DNA of 64,000 bases from Aquihabitans sp. G128 (GTDB taxonomy: Bacteria > Actinomycetota > Acidimicrobiia > Acidimicrobiales > Iamiaceae), in contig NZ_CP077604.1 of the NCBI RefSeq assembly GCF_019048865.1, forward strand, positions 4,340,001 through 4,404,000, written 5' to 3'. Within the stretch, counting starts at the first letter, position 1. Each line of letters opens with the position of its first letter. Below the pieces are notes generated by a model, which searched no databases, was not told where the DNA came from, and saw nothing but the letters and a program-made list of their open reading frames with translations. This document shows positions 56,773 through 64,000 of the stretch, in pieces. The position numbers and the translations under genes were made by a program.

Positions 56773-57582
56773 TCAGCAGCCGGCGAGGACCTGCACCAGC
56801 GTCGCCTTCTCGGCGAGGGTGACGGTGAGCCCCCAGCGAGCCTTGACGTCCACCCAGTCCTCGGCGTAGGTGCACCACGCCGTGCGGTCCGGCGGCAGCC
56901 ACTCGTCCGGCGTGCGGTCCGACTTCGACTCGTTGGTCGACGCCGTCACCGCCACCAGCGTGTCAGGGTCGTCGAGGTCGTTGGCGAAGGCCAGGCGGCG
57001 CTCGTCGGTCCACGCCGAGGCGCCCGACCGCCAGGCGTCGGCCAGCGGGATCAGGTGGTCGATCTGGAGCTTGGCCACCTCGGTCACCACCACGCCGTCG
57101 TAGACCGACCGCCACCGCCCACCGGTCGACCGGCACTGCGCGTCCACCACCGGCGGCACGAGCGACTCCTCGATCAGCACCCGCTCCCGGGTGTTGCACT
57201 TCGTGGCCGGGTCGTAGCTCCAGTCGTCCCCGAACGCCGCCCGCCGGTACGGCGCCAGGTCAGCCGCCGGCACCGCCACCACCAGCCGGTCGACCATCGC
57301 CCGCGCCTCGCCGCCTTCGACGAGGGTGGTCGTCGTGCTCGAGGGGTCGACGATCGAGACGGTGGTCGTCGAGACCGCCCCAGCCGTGGCCGAACCGACG
57401 CTCGTCGGCGGACCGGGCGCCGTGCTCGGCGCGCCGGTCACCGATGTGGTGGTCCCCGGAGCAGCGCTCTGGTCGTCGCTCCCACCGGCGAGCTGCACGA
57501 CCACGAGCACTGCGAGCACGGCCAGCAGCCCGCCGACGACGCTGCGCGCCGAGCGGGGCCAGCGACGAGAGCCTCGGCTCAC
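56773..57582 (-). CDS. Secreted HNH endonuclease (DUF1524-like)
   Basis: Exported nuclease of 269 residues. A signal peptide or anchor helix (SVVGGLLAVLAVLVVVQLAG) is followed by a Thr/Pro-rich linker and the nuclease domain. The HNH core is recognisable in IDHLIPLADAWRSGAS and the later residues NESKSDRTPDEWLPP, with Cys pairs at CNTRERV, QCRST and WCTYAED. Start GTG 57582 overlaps the upstream gene by 4 nt. Likely cuts DNA or RNA outside the cell for nutrition or competition. Confidence 0.88.
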   Translation of the reverse strand: MSRGSRRWPRSARSVVGGLLAVLAVLVVVQLAGGSDDQSAAPGTTTSVTGAPSTAPGPPTSVGSATAGAVSTTTVSIVDPSSTTTTLVEGGEARAMVDRLVVAVPAADLAPYRRAAFGDDWSYDPATKCNTRERVLIEESLVPPVVDAQCRSTGGRWRSVYDGVVVTEVAKLQIDHLIPLADAWRSGASAWTDERRLAFANDLDDPDTLVAVTASTNESKSDRTPDEWLPPDRTAWCTYAEDWVDVKARWGLTVTLAEKATLVQVLAGC

Positions 57583-58286
57583 TCGCAGGCGACCCCGTCG
57601 TCGTCACGGTCGAGGTGCGAGGCGTAGCCGGGGTCGCCCCGGTACAGCGGCGTGACGCCTGCGGCACGCGCCTCGCTGCAGTTGGCGTAGTAGGCGGACG
57701 GCGCCTGCGGGATCAGGGCCTGGGTCGGCAGTGGGGCCGTGGGCGGCGGCACGGTCGGCGCTGGCGTGGTGGGCGGAGCGGTGGTGGGCGCCACGGTGGT
57801 CGGCGGCGCCGTCGTGGGCGGCACGGTCGTGGTCGGGGCCAGCGTCGTGCTCGTGCTGGTCGAGGTGGTCGTCGGGGCCGCGGTGGTGGTCGAGGCCGTC
57901 GTCTCGGAGCGGGCGCTGGCACCGTCGACCAGGGCGACCTGCTCGGTCTCGTCCTTCTGCTCGTCGCTGCCGCCCGCTGCGGCGATGCCCAGCACCAGGA
58001 CGAGGGTGGCGAGCCCGGCCGCTGCGAGCTTGGCGCTCTTGGGCCAGCCCTTCGACGGTTCCGGCTGCGGGGTCCATCCCGCTGGCGGTTGACCGCCGCC
58101 ACCCGGAGGCGGAGGCGGAGCACCCCATGCAGGCGCCGCAGGTGGCGGAGGCGGTGCCCAACCCGGAGCGGGCGGCGGTGGCGGCATCGCGCCGGGAGCC
58201 GTCCACGGCCCCGATCCCGGAGGCGGCGGCAGCTGCCCGCCCGTGCTCTGACCGTGCGGCTGCCCGCCGTCGTTCCATCCGCCCAT
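57579..58286 (-). CDS. Membrane-anchored Excalibur-domain protein
   Basis: Protein of 235 residues with a Gly/Pro-rich cytoplasmic head (PPPPPAPGWAPPPPP), one membrane helix (LAAAGLATLVLVLGIAAAGG), a Thr-rich extracellular stalk and a C-terminal Excalibur domain (YYANCSEARAAGVTPLYRGD and DRDDDGVACE), a small calcium-binding module found beside extracellular nucleases. It precedes the HNH nuclease gene with a 4-nt overlap, so the two probably act together at the cell surface. Confidence 0.88.
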   Translation of the reverse strand: MGGWNDGGQPHGQSTGGQLPPPPGSGPWTAPGAMPPPPPAPGWAPPPPPAAPAWGAPPPPPGGGGQPPAGWTPQPEPSKGWPKSAKLAAAGLATLVLVLGIAAAGGSDEQKDETEQVALVDGASARSETTASTTTAAPTTTSTSTSTTLAPTTTVPPTTAPPTTVAPTTAPPTTPAPTVPPPTAPLPTQALIPQAPSAYYANCSEARAAGVTPLYRGDPGYASHLDRDDDGVACE

Positions 58287-58537
58287 GTCGGTTCCCCCCC
58301 GAGTTGCGGCGCGGACCCCCCGCCCGCGCTCCGGGGACCGTACTGGTGCGGCCGTACCGAGCGCATGGGCCGAAAGGCACGGATCCTCGCGATCACCCGC
58401 CAGGGCGATTCGCCACCCGGACCTGGGCCCGGCTCAGGAGGCGGCGGGCCCACGATCCGGAGCGGGAGCTACGAGAAGGTGCAGGGTGGGGCGCGACGGA
58501 TGGGGTGGGTCGGGCGTGTGTGGGTCGGAGGATGCTG

Positions 58538-59029
58538 GTGGACTTCGCCGAGTTGGTCGAGGACGAGGGTCGGGGGTTGGTGGCGGCGGCCACCGCCATC
58601 GTCGGCGATCGGCACCGGGCCGAGGAGATCGTGCAGACCGCGTTCGAGCGCTGCTACCGGCGCTGGGGCAAGGTCTCGCAGCTCGACAAGCCCGGCGCCT
58701 GGGTGCGGCGGGTGGCCATCAACGAGGCCATCTCCGTGTCGCGTCGGCGGTCGAACGAGCGCCGGGCGGTCCGGCGGTTCGACTCGCAGGCGGCCTCGAT
58801 CGCGGTGGCCGACCCGTTGGCCGCCTTGGACGACGAAGGGCTGTGGGCCTCGGTCCGTGCCCTGCCGCCGGACCAGGCCTCGGCCCTCGCCCTGCGCTAC
58901 GGCGCCGACCTCCCGGTGGCCGAGGTCGCCGAGACCCTCCAGCTGACCGTGCCCGCCGTGCGGTCGCTCCTCCACCGAGGCCGAGCCACGCTCCGGTCCT
59001 CGCCCGCCGTCCAGTCGTACGCCCCATGA
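58538..59029 (+). CDS. ECF sigma factor, SigE-like family
   Basis: Alternative sigma factor of 163 residues. Region 2 (HRAEEIVQTAFERCYRRWGK, KPGAWVRRVAINEAISVSRR) and region 4 (LPPDQASALALRYGADLPVA, LQLTVPAVRSLLHRGRATLR) are clear. GTG 58538 was chosen because GGAGG lies 6 nt upstream; an ATG at 58532 has the ribosome site too close. The next gene, 13 bp on, encodes a membrane beta-propeller protein that could be its anti-sigma or target. Confidence 0.9.
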   Translation: MDFAELVEDEGRGLVAAATAIVGDRHRAEEIVQTAFERCYRRWGKVSQLDKPGAWVRRVAINEAISVSRRRSNERRAVRRFDSQAASIAVADPLAALDDEGLWASVRALPPDQASALALRYGADLPVAEVAETLQLTVPAVRSLLHRGRATLRSSPAVQSYAP

Positions 59030-59042
59030 GAGCAGGCCCGCC

Positions 59043-61497
59043 ATGAACGATCCCACCGACCCGGTCCCGCCCGGCGACGACGGCGACGATCCCGTCCTCG
59101 TCGAGGCCGGCGCCCGCCTCCGCGCCGCCAGCCCCGCCATCTCCCCGGCCACCGTCGAGGTGGCCGTGCTGCGCCGCCGCACCCGCCGGGTGACGGCGCT
59201 GGCCGGCGCCTCGCTGGTGGTGGTCGCCCTCCTCGGCACGCTGCTGTTGGTCGACCGGGACTCGGGTTCGGGGTCCGACCCCGGCACGGAGCTGGCCAGC
59301 GCCAAGCCCGGCGCGCCCAAGCGCTCCGAGGTCGAGCACCTGCTCTCGACGCTCTCGAAGAAGCCGGTCGACCCCCGCACCGTGAAGCTGGTCAGCAGCG
59401 TCTCGACGTTCGAGGACTGCGACGGCCTCATCGGCGACCTCCGCAAGGTCGGCGCCCAGCACGTCGGCAGCAGCGGCTTCGGCGGCGACCCCCGGTACCT
59501 GCCGGTGGATGCGCGCCTGGACGCCGGGGTCGACAGGCAGGCCTACTCGGATGTCGCTCGCTCGTTGCCGACCACCGGTGCCGCCAGCCCCACCGCCACC
59601 GGCGACGGTGGGACCACGCTCGCCACCAACGTGCAGGTCGAAGGGGTCGACGAGCTCGACCACGTGAAGGCCGTCGGCACGCTGATCTACGACCTCGACG
59701 GCAAGGGCAACCTGCGCATCACCGACACCGGGTCCATGCAGGTCCTCGCCACGCTCGACGTCACCCCCGGCAAGGACGCGTCCGAGGGCGGCCCGAGCCA
59801 GGTGAGCCAGATGCTGGTGGCCGACGGGCGCGTCGCCCTGTTCGGCTCCGAGGTCGAGGTGTCCAAGCCGGTGGCCGGCGACCCGTCGGCCACCCAGGCC
59901 GCCACCGAGTACCTGACCGTCACGTTCGTCGACGCCACCGACCCCGCCAAGCCCAAGGTGTCCGACCGGGTTCGGGTGGAGGGCTCGCTGGTGGCGGCCC
60001 GGCTCGTCGACGGCGAGATCCGCCTCGTCACCACGTCGAACATGGCCGACCTCGGCTTCGTGGTCCCCACCACGCCCAACTCGGTGGCCAAGGCCCTCGA
60101 GCAGAACCGCCGCTCGGTCGCCGGGTCCACCGCTGCCGATTGGATCCCCGACTGGCAGCGAGCCGGCGAGTCCCCCCCAGCCCCTGGTGCCCTGCGGACG
60201 GGTGCACGTGCCCGACACGTTCTCCGGCGTGGCCATGACCTCCATGGTCACGTTCCCGCTCGGCACCGGCCGGTTCGAGCCGGCCGGTACGTCGATCCTG
60301 GCGCCGGCCACCACGCTCTACGCCGGGCTCGACAAGGTGGCCATCAGCTCCGAGGTGTGGGTCGACCCCATCGACCGCGACCGCCTGAAGTTCGACGACT
60401 GGCGCACCGCCATCCACGAGTTCAGCTTCGAAGCCGACGACGCCCCCACCTACGCCGGCTCCGGCATCGTCGACGGGTCCACCGTCGGCCAGTTCGCCTA
60501 CGGCGAGGTCGGAGGCTCGCTCGGTGTCGTCACGTCCAAGGGCACGCCCTGGGACCAGGACCTCGACCGAGGCATCGACCTCACCATCCTCACGCCGGAC
60601 GGCAAGGGCGGCCTGGCCCAGACCGCCACGGTCGGCGACCTGGCCAAGGGCGGCGGCGGGGCCAGCGCCGTGCGCTTCGTGGAGGACCGGGTGCTGATCT
60701 CCACGGGCCTGTTCGGCCGGGAGGTCCTCGTGCTCGACCTCACCGATCCCGCCAAGCCCCGCCAGGCCGGTCGCGTCACCCTCAGCGGTGCGCCCGGGTA
60801 CTTCCACCCGCTGCCCGACCACCGGGCGCTGGTCATCGGCTCCCGCACCGACCAGGTGGGCACCGGCAAGGACAAGCAGTCCCGCAGCTGGGTGCAGGCG
60901 CAGCTGCTCGACGTCAGCAAAGCCGATGCGCCTCGCGTCCTCGGCGTCTGGGAGCGGCCGTGGACCAGCGACCAGGTCGGCGCCGACCACCACGCCTTCA
61001 CCTACTGGCCCGGTCGCAACCTGGCCCTGTGGGGCCTGCAGAACACCCGCTTCGACGGCCAGCCGAACGAGGCCGCGGTCGTCGAGGTGAAGGGCGGCGT
61101 GAAGGAGGTGGCCGTGCCGGTCGCCAGCAAGCCCAACGCCGTCCCCTCGCCGTGCCCCACCGTCGACGTCACCGACGCCGAGGCCCAGCAGCTGCTGCCC
61201 GACGACGCCCTGGTGCTGCGCTGCGGCGACCAGTCGCAGAAGGAGCTCGAGTGGCCTCGCTACCAGTGCTACCGGATCGACAACGGCACGATCGCCCGCT
61301 TCGTCCCCGAGGACCAGCGGGCCGCGTCGTACTTCGAGTGCAGCCCGGCGCCCCAACCCACCGTCAGCCGCGTCCTCGTGGTCGACGGCAAGCCCATCCT
61401 CCTCACCGACCAGACCCTCGAGGTCCTCGACCCCGACACCTTCCAGTCCCGGTCGATCACCTACCACCCGTCATCGGGCCCCTACGGCGCCTACTGA
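59043..61497 (+). CDS. Beta-propeller domain protein, frameshifted near 60172
   Basis: Membrane-anchored protein of about 817 residues. A short cytoplasmic N-terminus (Pro/Asp-rich) precedes one helix (VTALAGASLVVVALLGTLLL), then an extracellular beta-propeller region typical of the C-terminal secreted beta-propeller family (ATNVQVEGVDELDHVKAVG, GRVALFGSEVEVS, later GRVHVPDTFSGVAMTS and AHPTYAG-like blades). The reading frame breaks in a run of seven C at 60172-60178, and the remainder continues in the next frame to 61497; one C fewer gives ESPQPLVPCGRV. It follows the sigma factor by 13 bp. Function unknown; sensing or anti-sigma is possible. Confidence 0.82.
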
Positions 61498-61533
61498 CGG
61501 CAGCCGGGCGTCGCCGCCGGTCGTGACCGAGGG

Positions 61534-62618
61534 TCAGACGACGAGGTCGCTCTTGGTCTTGCCGTTGCGGGACCAGTAGCCGTCGGTGCGGCCGAGGCGG
61601 AAGCGCTCGGGCTTCTGGGCGTCGGCGAGGAGGTCGGTCTCGAGCCAGAGGCGCTTGAGGTGGCGGACCCGGCCCGCGGCGCGGTCGTCCACGTAGGCCC
61701 GGCGGGCGTGGAGCACGTGGAAGTTGTTGACGAACTGGATGTCGCCGGGCTGCATGGTCATCTCCACCTGGTACTGCTCGTCGGCGCACATGGCGTCGAC
61801 GCGGTCGAGGGCGGCCCGGGCCTCGGCCGACACCTCGGGGGCGTCCGCGTGGCGGCGCACGCTCTCGATGTACGGGCGGATGTAGCGCACGAACAGCCGC
61901 TCGCCGGCCCGGGTGCAGACCGGCATCGTGTACCAGCTGCGGGCGCCGGGGGCCTGCTCGCCACGGAGGTCGTAGGGGAACGGGCGGTAGAGGTGGGCGG
62001 CCAGCTCGGGCTCGTCGCGCACCAGGTCGTTGTGGATGCTCACCGCGTTGGCCACCAGGCTGGCGCCGCCGCTGGCCCCGGCGTCCAGGCACAGCAGGCC
62101 CACCAGGTCCGAGCCGTCGGAGTGGAACGGGAACGGCACCCCGCCGATCTCGTTGCCCCGGGCGGTGGGGTCACCGGGTGCCCGGCCCTGGTCGGTCACG
62201 TCGCCGAGCAGGTGGCCCTTGGCGTTCTGCGGCCACGGCCGGCCCAAGTGGGTGCCGATGCCCCAGTACATCGCCGACGCCTCGTCCTTGCTCAGCCGGT
62301 CCGCCGGCAGGCCCCGCAGCAGCACCACGCCCCGCCCGTCGATCAGCTCGTGGGTGAGCGCCTCGAGCTCGGCGCCGAGGGTGGGCAGCGGGAAGTCGTC
62401 GCGAGTGATGTCGAGCACGTCGTCGACCGTGGCCGTCGCCTGGGCGAGGGCGGCGTCGAGCTCGGCCACGTGCTCGTCGGTGAGCTGAACACGTAGCCCT
62501 CGCCCACGTCGTCCTGCCGCCACTCGCACGCCTCCTCGAGCGGGACGAGGGTGGCGGGGTCGACCGGCGCGCCCAGGTCGGCCGGGTCGGTGTCGAGCGG
62601 TTCGGCGTGCGTGCTCAT
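61534..62618 (-). CDS. TauD/TfdA family 2OG-Fe(II) dioxygenase, frameshifted near 62487
   Basis: About 360 residues. It starts at ATG 62618 (MSTHAEPLDTDPADLGAPVD) overlapping the amidohydrolase stop by 4 nt, but the frame breaks near 62487 where GTGTTCAGCTC should read GTGTTCCAGCTC; the body then continues QLTDEHVAELDAALAQATAT. Iron ligands are His and Asp in FHSDGSDLVG near residue 175 and His in VNNFHVLHARR; Arg residues near the end bind 2-oxoglutarate. The family oxidises taurine, aromatic acids or related small acids. Paired with a D-amino acid deacylase-like enzyme, it may act on N-acyl amino acid derivatives. Confidence 0.88.
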
Positions 62619-64000
62619 CGGTGGACCTCCGGGGCGGGCTGGGGGCCGCGGACGAGGCGGCCGGGGAGGGCGTCGGAGGCGACGCCGGACCGGTAGGTGA
62701 CCTGGCCGGCCACCACGGTGGCCACGTAGCCCTCGGCCGCTTGCACCAGGCGGCGGCCGCCGGCGGGGAGGTCGTGGCGGATGGTGGGACGGCGGGCGGT
62801 GAGGCGCTGGTGGTCGATCACGTTCACGTCGGCCCGCAGGCCCGGCGCCAGCACGCCCCGGTCGGCGAAGCCCACGGCCCGGGCGGTGGCCTGGGTCTGG
62901 CGGTGGACGAGCAGCTCGAGGTTGAGCTGGCCGTGGCTGCGGTCGCGGCCCCAGTGGGTGAGCAGCGTGGTGGGGAAGCTGGCGTCGCAGATGGTGCCGA
63001 CGTGGGCGCCGCCGTCGGCCAACCCCACCACGGTGTTGGGGTGGGCGAGCATCTCGCCGGCGGCGTCGAGGTTGCCGTCGCCGTAGTTGAGCAGCGGCAG
63101 GTAGAGGAAGCCCCGGCCGTCGTCGGCCAGCATCACGTCGAGCGCCAGGGCGAAGCCGTCGCCGCCCTCGGCCGAGGCCCGGGCCGCCACCGACGTCGAC
63201 GGGTCCGGCTCGTAGTCCGGCGGGTCGCCCAGGGCGTACATGCGGCCGAGGGCGGTGATGAGCCGGGCGCCGGGGGTGGGGGAGTCGGCCTGGCTCCGCT
63301 CGGCGGCGGCCAGCAGTCGAGCCCGGAACCGCGGATCGCGCAGCTCGGCCACCCGCTCCTCCAGCGGCAGCTCGGCGATCTCGACGTAGACCGGGTTGGC
63401 CATGAACGGGTTGAGCGTGCACTCCAGCCCGAGCAGCAGGCCCACCGCCCGGGGCGCGACCTGAGCGGTCATGGGCAGCCCGTCGGCGTTGGCCTGCGCC
63501 AGCAGGTCGAGCAGGTGCCGGTACCCGTCGCCCTGCGACTGCACCAGCGAGAACGACAGCGGCCGCCCGCTCTCCTCCACCATCTGCCGGCACAGGGCGA
63601 ACTCGGCGTCGGGGTCGCCGAAGTCCGACACCACCTGCAGCACGCCCCGGCCCGTCGCCCCGATGGCCTTGGCGATGCCCACCAGCTCGTCGGCCTCGGC
63701 GGTCAGCGACGGCACCGGCTGCCCCTTGCTGGTGCGGTGGTTCAGCGTGCGGCTGGTGGTGAAGCCGATGGCCCCGGCCGCCACCGCCTCGGCGGCGATC
63801 TCGGCCATGGCGGCGATGTCGGCGGGCGTGGCCGGCTCCCGGTCAGCGCCGCGCTGGCCCATGACGTGGAGCCGCAGCGGGCCGTGGGGCACCTGCACGC
63901 CCAGGTCGGCGTCGAAGCGGCCTCGGCCCAGCACGTCGAGGAACTCCGGGAACGTTTGCCAGTCCCACGCCAGGCCCTCCTGCAGGGCGACGCCGGGGAT
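62615..64000 (-). CDS. N-acyl-D-amino-acid deacylase-like amidohydrolase, 5' end cut by window edge
   Basis: Zinc amidohydrolase (TIM barrel) of which about 461 residues are inside the window; the N-terminal metal site lies beyond the right edge. Visible blocks are RTLNHRTSKGQPVPSLTAEA, LVQSQGDGYRHLLDLLAQAN, the C-terminal metal and fold signatures VVGLADGGAHVGTICDASFP, GVLAPGLRADVNVIDHQRLT, and VTYRSGVASDALPGRLVRGP. This matches D-aminoacylase and related enzymes that cut N-acyl groups or ureas. Last in the operon order before the TauD-like gene, whose ATG overlaps its stop by 4 nt. Confidence 0.88.
   Translation of the reverse strand: MPGVALQEGLAWDWQTFPEFLDVLGRGRFDADLGVQVPHGPLRLHVMGQRGADREPATPADIAAMAEIAAEAVAAGAIGFTTSRTLNHRTSKGQPVPSLTAEADELVGIAKAIGATGRGVLQVVSDFGDPDAEFALCRQMVEESGRPLSFSLVQSQGDGYRHLLDLLAQANADGLPMTAQVAPRAVGLLLGLECTLNPFMANPVYVEIAELPLEERVAELRDPRFRARLLAAAERSQADSPTPGARLITALGRMYALGDPPDYEPDPSTSVAARASAEGGDGFALALDVMLADDGRGFLYLPLLNYGDGNLDAAGEMLAHPNTVVGLADGGAHVGTICDASFPTTLLTHWGRDRSHGQLNLELLVHRQTQATARAVGFADRGVLAPGLRADVNVIDHQRLTARRPTIRHDLPAGGRRLVQAAEGYVATVVAGQVTYRSGVASDALPGRLVRGPQPAPEVHR

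Noticed and set aside
1..64000. rRNA, tRNA and origin-like sites
   Set aside because: No rRNA sequence, cloverleaf with conserved T-arm, or cluster of DnaA boxes was recognised by eye; a dedicated search could still find a tRNA.

Overview
The window is very GC-rich, with G/C dominating third codon positions, and it reads as a chromosome segment of a high-GC Gram-positive bacterium. An actinobacterium is the best fit: a deazaflavin/F420-type nitroreductase, an AAA-LuxR (LAL) regulator, SigE-like ECF factors, an Excalibur protein, a GPGG small membrane protein, LPxTG surface proteins and many GTG starts. Acidimicrobiia is a guess; no rRNA or marker gene settles it. About 68 genes are supported, on both strands, with no rRNA or tRNA recognised.

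Layout. 1-5 kb: an efflux pump and its TetR regulator around a palindrome, a secreted cupredoxin, and a two-gene molybdopterin/flavin oxidoreductase. 5.4-7.8 kb: a 2OG-Fe(II) dioxygenase overlapping an amidase. 7.8-11.3 kb: a six-gene DNA-alkylation repair operon (sigma factor, Ogt, 2OG oxygenase, Ada-like zinc protein, AlkB, Tag), every junction a 4-nt overlap. 11.4-18.5 kb: aminotransferase, SurE, a CASTOR/POLLUX-like channel protein, an F420-type nitroreductase. 18.5-19.8 kb: an encapsulin and its encapsulated-ferritin cargo. 20.3-26.8 kb: a LAL regulator surrounded by two LPxTG proteins, a 46-residue membrane protein and a GFFK gene pair. Four promoters here share the palindrome TGAGCA-N5-TGCTCA at one fixed distance, so this looks like a compact regulon. 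27-46 kb: mostly housekeeping and accessory genes (RibD-like reductase, large membrane protein, lipoproteins, aldo/keto reductase, PAP2 enzyme, metallo-hydrolase, CDF transporter, SRPBCC, AraC plus VOC, P450). Between these sit an AbiEi-like/DUF559 gene bracketed by a 32-bp hairpin repeat and a lipoprotein gene bracketed by a 31-bp repeat.

46.7-55.9 kb looks like a defence island. It holds a small membrane protein with a YejK/NdpA-like protein, a complete type I restriction-modification operon (hsdM-hsdS-hsdR), and a convergent three-part protein joining a NucS-like nuclease, a RAMA-like middle and an alkyltransferase-like (MGMT-fold) domain with no acceptor cysteine. 56-61.5 kb: a SecDF-head lipoprotein, a secreted HNH nuclease, an Excalibur protein, and an ECF sigma factor with a beta-propeller protein. 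61.5-64 kb: an operon of an N-acyl-D-amino-acid deacylase-like amidohydrolase and a TauD-type dioxygenase.

Five genes carry what look like single-base frameshifts (near 7905, 33959, 47968, 60172 and 62487). Both halves of each remain well conserved, so residual indel errors in the assembly are the likeliest cause; raw reads would decide. A set of long hairpins with differing arms but related loops recurs at gene boundaries.
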